From: Bradyrhizobium sp. B124
GTDB lineage: Bacteria > Pseudomonadota > Alphaproteobacteria > Rhizobiales > Xanthobacteraceae
Direction: 5' to 3'
NCBI RefSeq assembly: GCF_038967635.1
Contig: NZ_CP152413.1
Coordinates: 1 to 64,000, forward strand
DNA length: 64,000 bases
This document shows positions 12,558 to 20,899 of the stretch, one piece after another (position 1 is the first letter of the stretch; each line of letters starts with the position of its first letter). The notes below the pieces were generated by a model. The model saw nothing but the letters and a program-made list of their open reading frames with translations. It ran no database searches and was not told where the DNA came from. Both the position numbers and the translations under genes were made by a program.

Positions 12558-14291
12558 GTGGCTCCGGCCAATTTCCGCGTGAGTATTTCCCGTAAAAAAG
12601 CGGATGAATTCCGGCAGTCGCTGCAAGCCTGCCAGACCTATTTTGTCACTGCGGCCATATTCAGCCTGGCCATTAACCTTCTCTATCTGGCTGGCCCACT
12701 TTTCATGCTGCAGGTCTATGACCGCGTGATCTCAAGCGCCAGCGAGATCACGCTCCTGATGCTGACGCTTGCGCTGTTGCTGGCGTTCATGGCGCTAGCT
12801 GGACTCGATGCGGTCCGCGCACGTGTACTGACACGCACCAGCATTCGCCTCGATCGGATGATCGCGCCGCGGGTGATGACCGCCATCATCGACCATTCGG
12901 CAAAAATCGGCGGCGCGCGCAGCCAGCTGCTGCGCGATTTTGATACGTTTCGCCAGTTCATAACCGGGTCTGGAATTCACGCAGTCTTCGATCTACCGTG
13001 GTCGCCCATCTACATCGCGGTGATCTTTTGCCTGCACCCGTTCCTGGGCGCTTTTGCGCTGGGGTGCTCGATTATCCTAGTTCTAATGGCCTTTCTCAAC
13101 GAATCGATCGTCAAACCTCCGCTCTCCGAATCCAGCGAGGCGGCAAATCGAAATTACAGTTTTACGGAGATGAGCCTGCGCAACACCGAAGTGGTACGCG
13201 CCATGGGGATGACCGCGGGCCTTCTGAATCGCTGGAGTAAGGACCGCGACCGAATGCTGGAGCGCCAGGTCGCCGCGAGCGATCGCGCGGCAACGATGCA
13301 GAGCATGATCCGTTTCCTGCGGCTGTCGATGCAATCGTTGATCCTTGGTCTCGGTGCCTATCTCGTGATAGAGCGCATGACCACCGCCGGTGCCATGTTT
13401 GCCGCCAGCATCCTGCTTGGCCGTGCGTTGCAGCCGATTGAACAGATCGTCGGATCCTGGCGCAGCCTCATCTCCGCCCGCGGTGCATTCCTGCGGGTGC
13501 GCGAGTTGTTGGGAGCCAATCCGCCGCGCCAATCTGGACTGACGCTGCCGCGACCCGAGGGCCGTCTTTCCGTCGAAGCGCTGTCTTTTGCCGCGCCTGG
13601 AACATCAAAGCCCATTCTGCGCGGCGTCACCTTCCAAATCGAACCGGGTGAAGTCTTGGGGATTATCGGCCCCTCTGGCGCCGGCAAATCCACGCTCGCG
13701 CGCCATATCGTTGGCGTTCAGGCACCGTCCGCAGGTGCCGTCCGGCTTGACGGATCCGATGTTTCGACCTGGATCAGGTCGTCACTTGGCCAGCATCTCG
13801 GCTATCTTCCGCAGGATATCGAGCTGTTTGCCGACAGTATCGCGGCCAACATCTGCCGGTTCGATCGAAAAAAGGACAGCGAGATCATTGCGGCGGCGAA
13901 GATGGCCGGTGTGCACGAGATGATCCTGCGGCTGCCCGAGGGTTATGATACGCAAGTCGGGGAGGGCGGCGCAATTCTGTCCGGTGGCATTCGCCAGCGC
14001 ATCGCCCTTGCTCGTGCGGTTTACGGCAATCCGAGCCTCGTTGTACTCGATGAGCCAAGCTCGAACCTCGATTCGGAAGGGGATGCCGCGCTCTCAGAGT
14101 GCATCATGGAGCTAAAAAAGCGCGGAACCACCGTGGTGATCATTTCGCATCGGCCGGCCACCATCGGCGTGGTGGATAAGGTCTTGGTGTTGCGTGAGGG
14201 CGTCGCCGAGATGTTCGGGCCCCGCCACGAAATCCTCTCGCGTCTCACGCGGCCCGTGCCGGTTCCGGCGGTTCGGGGAGCGGCCGGTTAG
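12558..14291 (+). CDS. prtD: Type I secretion ABC exporter (PrtD/HlyB-like)
   Basis: Inner-membrane ABC exporter that energises type I secretion, presumably of the adhesin upstream. It has 577 residues, typical of the PrtD class without an N-terminal C39 domain. A membrane domain occupies roughly residues 25-310, beginning with a hydrophobic helix near 28-50. The nucleotide-binding domain follows, with Walker A GPSGAGKST near 371, the signature LSGGIRQR near 474 (a slight LSGGQ variant), Walker B LVVLDEP near 494 and a SHRP switch histidine. The GTG at 12558 opens the frame; a GTG at 12579 is an alternative start, and neither has an ideal ribosome site. The HlyD-type adaptor begins 9 bases after its stop. 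Confidence 0.93.
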   Translation: MAPANFRVSISRKKADEFRQSLQACQTYFVTAAIFSLAINLLYLAGPLFMLQVYDRVISSASEITLLMLTLALLLAFMALAGLDAVRARVLTRTSIRLDRMIAPRVMTAIIDHSAKIGGARSQLLRDFDTFRQFITGSGIHAVFDLPWSPIYIAVIFCLHPFLGAFALGCSIILVLMAFLNESIVKPPLSESSEAANRNYSFTEMSLRNTEVVRAMGMTAGLLNRWSKDRDRMLERQVAASDRAATMQSMIRFLRLSMQSLILGLGAYLVIERMTTAGAMFAASILLGRALQPIEQIVGSWRSLISARGAFLRVRELLGANPPRQSGLTLPRPEGRLSVEALSFAAPGTSKPILRGVTFQIEPGEVLGIIGPSGAGKSTLARHIVGVQAPSAGAVRLDGSDVSTWIRSSLGQHLGYLPQDIELFADSIAANICRFDRKKDSEIIAAAKMAGVHEMILRLPEGYDTQVGEGGAILSGGIRQRIALARAVYGNPSLVVLDEPSSNLDSEGDAALSECIMELKKRGTTVVIISHRPATIGVVDKVLVLREGVAEMFGPRHEILSRLTRPVPVPAVRGAAG

Positions 14292-14299
14292 GAAAAATC

Positions 14300-15667
14300 A
14301 TGGCATTGCTTGATGTCCCAGACTTATCGATGCGCCCCGCCGCCCCACGCGGGACAAAGCGCGCGAACCAGGACAGCGCGCCAAGCGACTCCATTCGCAA
14401 GATTGCGTTGGCAGGATGGCTGATCATCGCCATCTTTTTCGGCGGTATCGGGACCTGGGCGGTGACAGCGCCGCTCAACGGCGCGGTGGTTGCGAACGCG
14501 GTCGTGAAGGTCGATGGCAACCGCAAGAGCCTCCAGCACCTCGATGGCGGGATCGTCAAGGAATTGCATGTGAGGGAAGGTGACAGGGTGCTCGCAGGCG
14601 ATTTGCTGATCGTCCTGGACGAAACCCAGGCTCGCGCCGAACATGAGGTGCTGACGCAGCAATATGCCGTGCTTCGTGCGTCGGAAGTCCGGCTCCTAAC
14701 CGAGCTCGACCATGGCTCCCAACTTGTCATGCCGCCGGATCTGAAGGCGCGCTCTGACGATCCCTATTTCAAGAGCGTCTGGAACGGGCAGCTCAGTCAG
14801 TTTGACACCCGCCGAGCATCGCTCGAAGGGCAACGAAGCGTTGTCCGCGAGAAGATCAATCAGCTGGGGTCCCAGATCGTTGGCGCGGAAGCGCAGGTGA
14901 AGTCGTACACCAACCAGATCGACTCAGTGCGCAAGGAGGCCAAGGACGTCGCTCCGCTCGTCGAGCGAGGGCTAATCGCCCGTCCACGCATCCTGCAGCT
15001 GGAGCGGACCGCGTACGGCCTCGAGGGCCAGATCGCCGATGCAAACGCCAGCATCGCCAAGGCGCGCCAGGCGATTGCGGAACAGGAACAGCAGATCGCG
15101 CAGTTCGACAACGACCGGATGACCGATGTCACCAAGGACTTGCGCGACACCCAAGCCAAGCTGCTGGAGGTTATCCCGAAGGCGATGAACGCCAAGGCGG
15201 TGCTGGGCCGAATGGAAATTCGTGCGCCCTATACCGGACGCGTGGTTGGCCTTAGCGTGTTTTCGATGGGAGGCGTGATCCAACGCGGCGACAAGATCCT
15301 GGACATCGTACCTGATGAGGATTCGCTGACGATCGAAGCGCAGGTGGCGGTCGAAGATATCAGCGACGTCCATCCGGACACGCGCGCCGAAGTTCACCTG
15401 ACGGCCTACAAGCAGCGCATCGTTCCAATCATTCACGGCGACGTCATTCAGATCTCGGCGGACCGTTTGACGGATCCCAAGACCAACAACCCCTACTACA
15501 CGGCCTTCGTTCGGATCGACCAGAACGAATTGGCCGCCATGCCCAACATCCGCCTCTACCCGGGGATGCCGGCAACCGTGATGATCCCAACGGTCCAGCG
15601 AACCGCTTTTGATTACATCGTGGGGCCGCTGGTGATGTCGTTCAATCACGCGTTCCGGCAGAAGTGA
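14300..15667 (+). CDS. prtE: Type I secretion membrane-fusion adaptor (HlyD/PrtE-like)
   Basis: Periplasmic adaptor that links the ABC exporter to an outer-membrane TolC-type channel (no channel gene is in the window). It has 455 residues, the usual PrtE length. A short cytoplasmic N-terminus precedes one membrane helix at about residues 35-56. Next comes a lipoyl/barrel-sandwich half with GGIVKELHVREGDRV, a long coiled-coil hairpin (~110-290) and a second half with MEIRAPYTGRVVGL. ATG at 14300 is preceded by AGGA with good spacing, just after the exporter stop, so the two genes are cotranscribed. Confidence 0.93.
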   Translation: MALLDVPDLSMRPAAPRGTKRANQDSAPSDSIRKIALAGWLIIAIFFGGIGTWAVTAPLNGAVVANAVVKVDGNRKSLQHLDGGIVKELHVREGDRVLAGDLLIVLDETQARAEHEVLTQQYAVLRASEVRLLTELDHGSQLVMPPDLKARSDDPYFKSVWNGQLSQFDTRRASLEGQRSVVREKINQLGSQIVGAEAQVKSYTNQIDSVRKEAKDVAPLVERGLIARPRILQLERTAYGLEGQIADANASIAKARQAIAEQEQQIAQFDNDRMTDVTKDLRDTQAKLLEVIPKAMNAKAVLGRMEIRAPYTGRVVGLSVFSMGGVIQRGDKILDIVPDEDSLTIEAQVAVEDISDVHPDTRAEVHLTAYKQRIVPIIHGDVIQISADRLTDPKTNNPYYTAFVRIDQNELAAMPNIRLYPGMPATVMIPTVQRTAFDYIVGPLVMSFNHAFRQK

Positions 15668-15800
15668 GTGAGTCTTGGACCGATCCCTTGAGGCCAGTCT
15701 GGTTCGCTGGCGCCCAATTGTTTTGAAGTCGCTGTTGCACCTTCGCCACCAATAACGCTGCTGTGCAGGTCTATGCTGCTCCCTGCAACAGGGCGCTCTC

Positions 15801-15989
15801 ATGTATGACGTATATTTGGGTAGGAAAAACGATCTGCTGGTGATCCGGCGTGGGCTTCCCATCCCTTCGAAGTTGGGCGGAAGCTGGCGCAAAAAGAAGC
15901 GCACCGTGTGATCGGTGAGCAAAAGTATTCGGGAGGACGCCGAAAAGCGTGGCTACCACTGGCGCAAGCTGGCCAGTCGGGTTCGGTGA
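15801..15989 (+). pseudogene. Small ORF with in-frame TGA, possible decayed gene
   Basis: From ATG 15801 the frame reads MYDVYLGRKNDLLVIRR and ends in a basic WRKKKRTV segment before a TGA at 15909. The same frame then continues with plausible protein sequence (SVSKSIREDAEKRGYHWRK) to a second TGA at 15987. I recall similar ~60-residue Bradyrhizobium proteins spanning both halves, which suggests an Arg codon (CGA) became TGA. It could instead be a genuine 36-residue protein. Function unknown. Confidence 0.4.
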
Positions 15990-16162
15990 GACAGCTACGT
16001 TGAAGAGCACGTTCTGCTCTAACGCTCGCCTTAAGGCTCTGGTTACCGTTTTCGGCCAGCATTCGCTATTGTAGGTAGGTCGTGATCAGCGACAGCGAAG
16101 TTTCGATCCAATGTGAAACTCTGACAGCCCGGTTGGCGGTCTCTTTCGTAGGGGGGCCCATT

Positions 16163-16297
16163 ATGATCAAGGGCTTTGCAATAGCCGCATTGGCGATGTT
16201 GGGAGCATCGCAGGTAGATCAGTATCTCACACATGGTCGGTACACCGACGCGACGCTGGCCATGCTGAGGCAGATCAGGCACTCATTTCGCATTTGA
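16163..16297 (+). CDS. Small hypothetical protein, 44 residues
   Basis: ATG 16163 follows a G-rich stretch (AGGGGGG at 16150-16156) that can serve as a ribosome site. The product has a short hydrophobic N-terminus (MIKGFAIAALAMLGAS) that could be a signal peptide or membrane anchor, then DQYLTHGRYTDATLAMLRQI. I recall this pattern from small Bradyrhizobium proteins of unknown role; no function is assigned. The frame can extend upstream to 16082, but the ATG chosen starts where the recognisable protein begins. Confidence 0.6.
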   Translation: MIKGFAIAALAMLGASQVDQYLTHGRYTDATLAMLRQIRHSFRI

Positions 16298-16361
16298 AAC
16301 GCCCGGCGCGTCAACACACGCAGCAGCTCCAGCCTCTCTGCCTGTTCGAGCGAACATTCAG

Positions 16362-16410
16362 GTCCAGAAGCTTCATTCGCAGCTCCTCGACGAGGAACGC
16401 AGCAGGCAAT
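16362..16410 (+). repeat. Direct repeat, left copy (flanks coiled-coil gene)
   Basis: These 49 bases match 18877-18925 at 46 positions. In one frame both copies encode a KLHSQLLxEERSRQ-type peptide, so they look like remnants of one coding sequence on either side of the intervening gene. The left copy's frame ends with TAG about 50 bases later. Confidence 0.75.
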
Positions 16411-16498
16411 CCGCGGCGCCGGTGGGCGCGAGCAAGCCGCCGCTGCCGATCACGCAGTAGCGACAATCGATGAGCGCCATCATCGCTGCCATACTGGA

Positions 16499-18550
16499 CT
16501 AATGCAACGCGACAGATCGATCCCTAGCCCGCTGGATGCCACCGGCAAGCGCCTTTGCGTATAGCTCGCGTGCCTTCGTCACATCGCCGCGTGTTCCGTA
16601 CGTCTTCCACGTGGAAAGAACGAGGGGATCATATGTCTCCGCGAGCATGAAGCTCGCCTGTGCGTTACCCGTCTCGACAGCGTGTTCGAGCACGATCCGC
16701 GCTGCACCGATATCCCCCTGGCCGAGCAGGGCGCTGGCGCGCATCAGCAACCTAGCCGCTTCCGGACCGCCTTGCGCCTCAGCGACCGCTGGCTGCTCTG
16801 TCGCAGCCGCCTCCGCGGCTTGAGCCAGCGTGGGTTCGCGGCCCGGCGCCTCGGTCCGGTCACGCTCCTTCTTCAGAGACTGTCGCAGCTCCGCCGTCAT
16901 GCTCTCGGCAGCTTCCTTGAGTTGCTTGAGCTGCGCCGCTTCGTCACCCGCCCTGCTCGCCAGCGCCACCTGCCTCTCGATGTCCCGCTGCGCCCTCGCG
17001 AGCTCGCTCGTCAGTGCCTCGGCCCTGTCGTGCTCTTTCTGCAGAGACTGTCGCAACTCTGCCGTCGCGCTCTCGGCGGCCTTCTTCTCCTGCGTAGCCA
17101 CGTCGCCCGCCTTGCTTGATAGCGCCACCTGCGTCTCGAGGTCCCGCCGCACCCTCGCAAGCTCGGCAGTCAGTGCCTCGGCCCTGTCGTGCTCCTTCTG
17201 CAGAGACTGTCGCAGCTCCGCGGTCGCGCTCTCGGCTGCCTTCTTCACCTGCACCGCTTCGTCACCGGCCTTGCTTGACAGCGCCAGCCGGGTCTCTAGG
17301 TCCTGTCGCGCCCTCGCAAGCTCGCCAGTCAGCGCCTCAGCCCTGTCATGCTCCGTCTTCAATGACTGTCGGAGCTCCGCCGTCGCGCTCTCGGCGGCCT
17401 TCTTCACCTGCATCGCCTCGTCACCGGCCTTGCTTGACAGCGCCAGGTGCGTGTCGAGGTCCCGCCGGGCCTTCGCGAGCTCACCAGTCAGTGCCTCGGC
17501 CCTGTCGTGCTCCGTCTTCAAAGACTGTCGAAACTCCGCCGTCGCCTTCTCGGCGGCCTGATTGCGCTGCGCCGCCTGGTCGCGCGCCTTGCTCGGCACC
17601 GCCAGTTGCGTTTCGATGTCACGTCGTGCCTTCGCCAGCTCGTCCGCCAGTGCCTCGGCCCTGTCGTGTTCCTTCTGCAGAGACTGTCGCATCTCCGCCA
17701 TCCCGCTTTCCGCGGCTTGACGGAGCTGCGTCGCCTGATCGCGCGCCTTATTCGCCCGCGCTACCTGCATCTCAATGATCTGCTTCGCGCTCGCCAGTTC
17801 ATTTGCTGGGGCCTCTGCGCGGCGCCGCTCCTTTTCCAAAGACTGCTGCGCTTCCGGCTGCATTGCCTCCGCACCTTGCTTGCCCTGCGCAGTATCCCGC
17901 GGTGCCGGTGGGATCGCTCGGTCGGCTTGCTGATGAGGAGCCGAATCCCGCGCCGATGAACCGGCTTTTTGGAGGTCCTCTACTGGGACTTGGGTCTCTT
18001 GCTTGACGGCCTCCACGCCAACTGTGCCAGGGCTGACGTTATCCTGCTCACCAATGTATCGCGTCACATAGGAGCCGAGCTCGGCGTGGAAATACCAGCC
18101 GATGAGCGACGTCCCGACCATCAGCGCGGCGATCGAGGCGATGGAGCGCCGCGCAGTCGGTCCGCGCTGCTGTCTGCTCTGCGCGGCCCGCACATCAGCG
18201 AGGACGCCAGTGACCGAGTCCGCGTTCGTAACCAGACGAGTTAATTCCGTCACCCTCGCGCGTTCGGCCAGGCCCGAGGGGAAACAAAAGGAGCGCGGCG
18301 ACGCCGGGGGAGCGATCGATCCAGTTTCCCTCGGCGGAAGAGATTCATCTTGCAGAATAAATTCATCACCTTCCTCGGGAAGGTGCATTGTTAGCCAATG
18401 CGTCGCCGTGATCTCGCTTGGCTCGCCATTTTTCTTAATCCACCCGCGCCCGTCGGCCGACCACTGAGCAGATTCGAAGCTTCCGCTCACGTCATCCTCA
18501 AGAATGACGAATGTCCCATCCTTTGGAGCGGTGTCGATCAAGCGGCGCAT
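16499..18550 (-). CDS. Membrane-anchored coiled-coil protein with Sel1/TPR-like C-terminus
   Basis: 683 residues, function unknown. The N-terminus (~1-60, LIDTAPKDGTFVILEDD and HWLTMH) resembles a small domain seen in rhizobial hypothetical proteins. One membrane helix lies at ~137-153. Residues ~230-580 contain about seven imperfect ~50-residue repeats around LRQSLQKEHDRAEAL, with strong heptad character, predicting a long periplasmic coiled coil. The C-terminus (~605-683) has Sel1/TPR-like features (ARIVLEHAVETGNAQASFMLAETYD). ATG start at 18550. It stands alone between two direct-repeat remnants. A scaffold or envelope-spanning role is only a guess. Confidence 0.8.
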   Translation of the reverse strand: MRRLIDTAPKDGTFVILEDDVSGSFESAQWSADGRGWIKKNGEPSEITATHWLTMHLPEEGDEFILQDESLPPRETGSIAPPASPRSFCFPSGLAERARVTELTRLVTNADSVTGVLADVRAAQSRQQRGPTARRSIASIAALMVGTSLIGWYFHAELGSYVTRYIGEQDNVSPGTVGVEAVKQETQVPVEDLQKAGSSARDSAPHQQADRAIPPAPRDTAQGKQGAEAMQPEAQQSLEKERRRAEAPANELASAKQIIEMQVARANKARDQATQLRQAAESGMAEMRQSLQKEHDRAEALADELAKARRDIETQLAVPSKARDQAAQRNQAAEKATAEFRQSLKTEHDRAEALTGELAKARRDLDTHLALSSKAGDEAMQVKKAAESATAELRQSLKTEHDRAEALTGELARARQDLETRLALSSKAGDEAVQVKKAAESATAELRQSLQKEHDRAEALTAELARVRRDLETQVALSSKAGDVATQEKKAAESATAELRQSLQKEHDRAEALTSELARAQRDIERQVALASRAGDEAAQLKQLKEAAESMTAELRQSLKKERDRTEAPGREPTLAQAAEAAATEQPAVAEAQGGPEAARLLMRASALLGQGDIGAARIVLEHAVETGNAQASFMLAETYDPLVLSTWKTYGTRGDVTKARELYAKALAGGIQRARDRSVALH

Positions 18551-19416
18551 GAAAAAGACGCCTATTCGAAGCGGCTATCCAATTTTTCAGAAGGACTTCG
18601 CGAATACACAGACCGTACTCCACCCCATCAAAGGCCTCAAGATAATAGTCATTTGGGTGCCTGAGCTGGAGGCGGACTCGCTGCAGAGCGCGAGGGGCTG
18701 GAGACTTCGGTTGCGGTCCGATCGTGGATGGCGTGGCCCGCATCCGATCTACCAGGCTGCGCGCGCCACGGCCGCGAGCCGAAACTTGTCCGCCCGTGCC
18801 GCCAAAGCAGATTACCGCTTATGCGCGTCGACGCGGAGCAGGTTCAAGCAAGAACAATGTCCTGCCGGAGCGAAACGTCCAGAAGCTTCATTCGCAGCTC
18901 CTCGAGGAAGAGCGCAGCAGGCAATGGGCAGCGGCGGCCAACGCGGAAAAAGCCGCCGGCGGTCACCCAGTGGCGGCAATCGACCGCCGAGAGTTGCGGG
19001 GGCCCGGAGGGATTCCGGGACCTGTTTCTGAGACGTGCGAACCTTGAGAACGACGGATTTACCGATTTTTCCCGGAAAGACATGCCGTCGATCGGATTTT
19101 GAGGCTTCATTTCGGATGGTCGTTTTCGCGGAATCTTCCTCGGTTTCGAACTTGGCGGGCTGTCACCGTATTTGCACGGAGCAGCCAGGCTTGCAATGTC
19201 CTGAAATGCAAAAACCCCTATAATTCAAGAGATTTCGCGCGTTCGGCTCGAAGCATCCTCCGCCAAAGAGGCTGTCAGCAGCTGCACCGGTAGGGTTAAC
19301 GAACGATTACCAATCGACAGCATTCTCGCAGCGGATTATAAGAAAATCCTAGTTGGCACCGGATTTTGCCCCGCCAACACGTTGCGTAAATTCATTCGTA
19401 AAAGGGATATTTTCCT
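18551..19416. other. Gene-poor region upstream of the flp genes
   Basis: About 870 bp. It holds the right direct-repeat remnant and, towards its end, the presumed leader and promoter region of the pilin genes. The last ~150 bp are more AT-rich. I see no confident gene and no promoter I would assign. Confidence 0.5.
18877..18925 (+). repeat. Direct repeat, right copy
   Basis: Partner of 16362-16410 (46 of 49 bases the same). It lies in a longer open stretch (~18724-19047) without convincing coding quality beyond the shared peptide. Confidence 0.75.
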
Positions 19417-19626
19417 ATGCTCAAGATTTACATTCAGACCTCGGAAGCCTTCAAGCGTCTCGGCTCGGACAAGGACGGCGTTGTGTCGTTCGAGTACGTG
19501 ATCGTCGCTGCCTGTATCGTCGGCGCCGTTGCCGCTGCGTTCGGCACCGACGCTAACGGTGCCATCGGCAAGGCGCTGACCACTGCGATCGGCAAGATCA
19601 CCACCGCGGTCGCCAACGCGGCCTGA
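19417..19626 (+). CDS. flp: Flp/Fap type IVb prepilin, copy 1
   Basis: Major pilin subunit of the Tad (Flp) pilus, 69 residues. A 21-residue leader ends in KDG, followed by the processed motif with Glu at +5 and Tyr at +6 (G|VVSFEY), cut by the prepilin peptidase encoded downstream. A hydrophobic helix (VIVAACIVGAVAAAFG) follows, then a short Gly/Ala/Thr-rich tail. ATG 19417 follows AAAAGGGA. It is the first of three tandem copies spaced 332 and 334 bp apart. Confidence 0.95.
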   Translation: MLKIYIQTSEAFKRLGSDKDGVVSFEYVIVAACIVGAVAAAFGTDANGAIGKALTTAIGKITTAVANAA

Positions 19627-19674
19627 TTGATCAGCTGCAGCCAGAGGCGCGACCTGGGCTCGTTCGCAGCCGAC

Positions 19675-19699
19675 CCGTTGGCGGGTTTTCTGCCAACGG
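19675..19699 (+). promoter_or_regulatory. Conserved stem-loop between flp1 and flp2
   Basis: CCGTTGGC and GCCAACGG form a perfect 8-bp stem around a 9-base loop in the flp1-flp2 spacer. The same structure recurs, with one changed base, between flp2 and flp3. There is no T run, so mRNA processing or stabilisation is likelier than termination. Confidence 0.5.
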
Positions 19700-19748
19700 T
19701 GCCTTACGATTACGCGCATCATTCATTGTCAAAGCAGGGATTACCTCT

Positions 19749-19958
19749 ATGCTCAAGATTTACATCCAGACCTCGGAAGCCCTCAAACGTTTCGCCTCGG
19801 ACAAGGACGGCGTTGTGTCGTTCGAGTACGTGATCGTCGCCGCCTGTATCGTCGGCGCCGTTGCCGCTGCGTTCGGCACCGACGCTCAGGGTGCCATCGG
19901 CAAGGCGCTGACCACTGCGATCGGCAAGATCACGACCGCGGTCGCCAACGCGGCCTGA
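19749..19958 (+). CDS. flp: Flp/Fap type IVb prepilin, copy 2
   Basis: 69 residues, nearly identical to copy 1; differences are mainly in the leader (ALKRFAS for AFKRLGS) and one Asn-to-Gln change in the mature part. It has the same G|VVSFEY processing site. ATG 19749 follows AGGGATTACCTCT. The upstream spacer is also duplicated, so the gene arose by tandem duplication of gene plus leader. Confidence 0.95.
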   Translation: MLKIYIQTSEALKRFASDKDGVVSFEYVIVAACIVGAVAAAFGTDAQGAIGKALTTAIGKITTAVANAA

Positions 19959-20007
19959 TTGATCGCCTGCGGCGAGAAGCGAGCCCTGGGCTTGTTTGCA
20001 ACCGATG

Positions 20008-20033
20008 CCGTTGACGGGATTTTCTGCCAACGG
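20008..20033 (+). promoter_or_regulatory. Stem-loop between flp2 and flp3
   Basis: CCGTTGAC / GCCAACGG around a 10-base loop, with seven of eight pairs kept compared with the first spacer. Its conservation despite drift in the surrounding spacer hints at a function in the pilin mRNA. Confidence 0.4.
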
Positions 20034-20082
20034 TGCTTCACGATTACGCGCATCATTCATTGTCAAAGCAGGGACTACCCCT

Positions 20083-20310
20083 ATGCTGAAATATCACATT
20101 ATGCTGAAATATTACATCAAGGCGAAAGAAGCCTTGGCACTTCTGCGCACGGACAGGGACGGCGTTGTGTCGTTCGAGTACGTGATTGTCGCCGCCTGCA
20201 TCGTCGGCGCCGTTGCCGCTGCGTTCGGCACCGACGCTCAGGGTGCCATCGGGACTGCGCTCACGACTGCAATCGGCAAGATCACCACCGCGGTCGCCAA
20301 TGCCGCTTGA
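20083..20310 (+). CDS. flp: Flp/Fap type IVb prepilin, copy 3, longer leader
   Basis: 75 residues from ATG 20083, chosen because the bases before it (CAGGGACTACCCCT) match the leader of copy 2. The prepilin leader has a small internal duplication (MLKYHIMLKYYI), so ATG 20101 is an alternative that would give a 69-residue protein. The G|VVSFEY site and hydrophobic helix are unchanged. The leader and early region (KAKEALALLRTDRDG) have diverged more than copies 1 and 2. Confidence 0.92.
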   Translation: MLKYHIMLKYYIKAKEALALLRTDRDGVVSFEYVIVAACIVGAVAAAFGTDAQGAIGTALTTAIGKITTAVANAA

Positions 20311-20374
20311 GGCAGAGACCGTCTGACGATGGGGGCATTGCTATGTGCCCCCATCTCGCCCGAGGCAGAGTTTC

Positions 20375-20884
20375 ATGAGCTGGATTGCGTCCACGACCTC
20401 GTGTCTGGAAATCGCATTGTTGTTGTATGTCGCAACGATCGATATCGCGACACGGTTGATCCGCAACGAAATCTGTCTGGCACTGGCGCTCCTTGGGATC
20501 GCTGGTCAATTGGCCAGCCCGATGCAGATCGGCCAGTCGTTGATCGTTGCCGCAATCCTGTTTCTGGTGCTGTTCGTGATGTACCAGCGCGGAATGATCG
20601 GCGGCGGTGACGTCAAGTTGCTGGTTGCTCTGGCGGTCGGTCTGCCTTTGGAAGGCGTGATTGGGCTGTTGACCGTAACTGGATTGGCCGGCGGCGTCCT
20701 CGCTGCGGTGCACCTGATGATGCGCCGCCTGCCGCATCCGAAGCTGGCGCCCGCCGGATCGTCGCTGGTGCGAAGGGTCTACGCGGTCGAGCGCTGGCGT
20801 CATTTGCGACATGCGCCGCTGCCCTACGGGGTTGCCATCGCATGCGGCGGTATCTGGACTATTTTGAACGAAGGACTTTTTTGA
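20375..20884 (+). CDS. cpaA: Prepilin peptidase CpaA/TadV
   Basis: A24-family aspartic peptidase that removes Flp prepilin leaders at the inner membrane. 169 residues. The two catalytic aspartates are visible: D23 in the TIDI segment and D79 in GGGD. It is the short form, without the N-terminal domain that methylates the new pilin N-terminus in classical PilD enzymes. ATG 20375 has GAGG 9 bases upstream; longer in-frame starts lack this. cpaB begins 15 bases after its stop. Confidence 0.93.
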   Translation: MSWIASTTSCLEIALLLYVATIDIATRLIRNEICLALALLGIAGQLASPMQIGQSLIVAAILFLVLFVMYQRGMIGGGDVKLLVALAVGLPLEGVIGLLTVTGLAGGVLAAVHLMMRRLPHPKLAPAGSSLVRRVYAVERWRHLRHAPLPYGVAIACGGIWTILNEGLF

Positions 20885-20899
20885 GCAAAGGATTTTGAC

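Noticed and set aside
12367..12582. 71-codon frame between the adhesin and the exporter
   Set aside because: It spans the GC hairpin, lacks a ribosome site and overlaps the exporter start; the product is not protein-like.
16682..18006. Several long plus-strand frames opposite the coiled-coil gene
   Set aside because: They are antisense of the heptad repeats; the minus frame has a start, a membrane helix and Sel1/TPR-like motifs.
19353..19370. TTGGCAC...TTGC resembling a sigma-54 promoter before flp1
   Set aside because: The GG to GC distance is 13 bases instead of 12, which normally abolishes sigma-54 promoter function.
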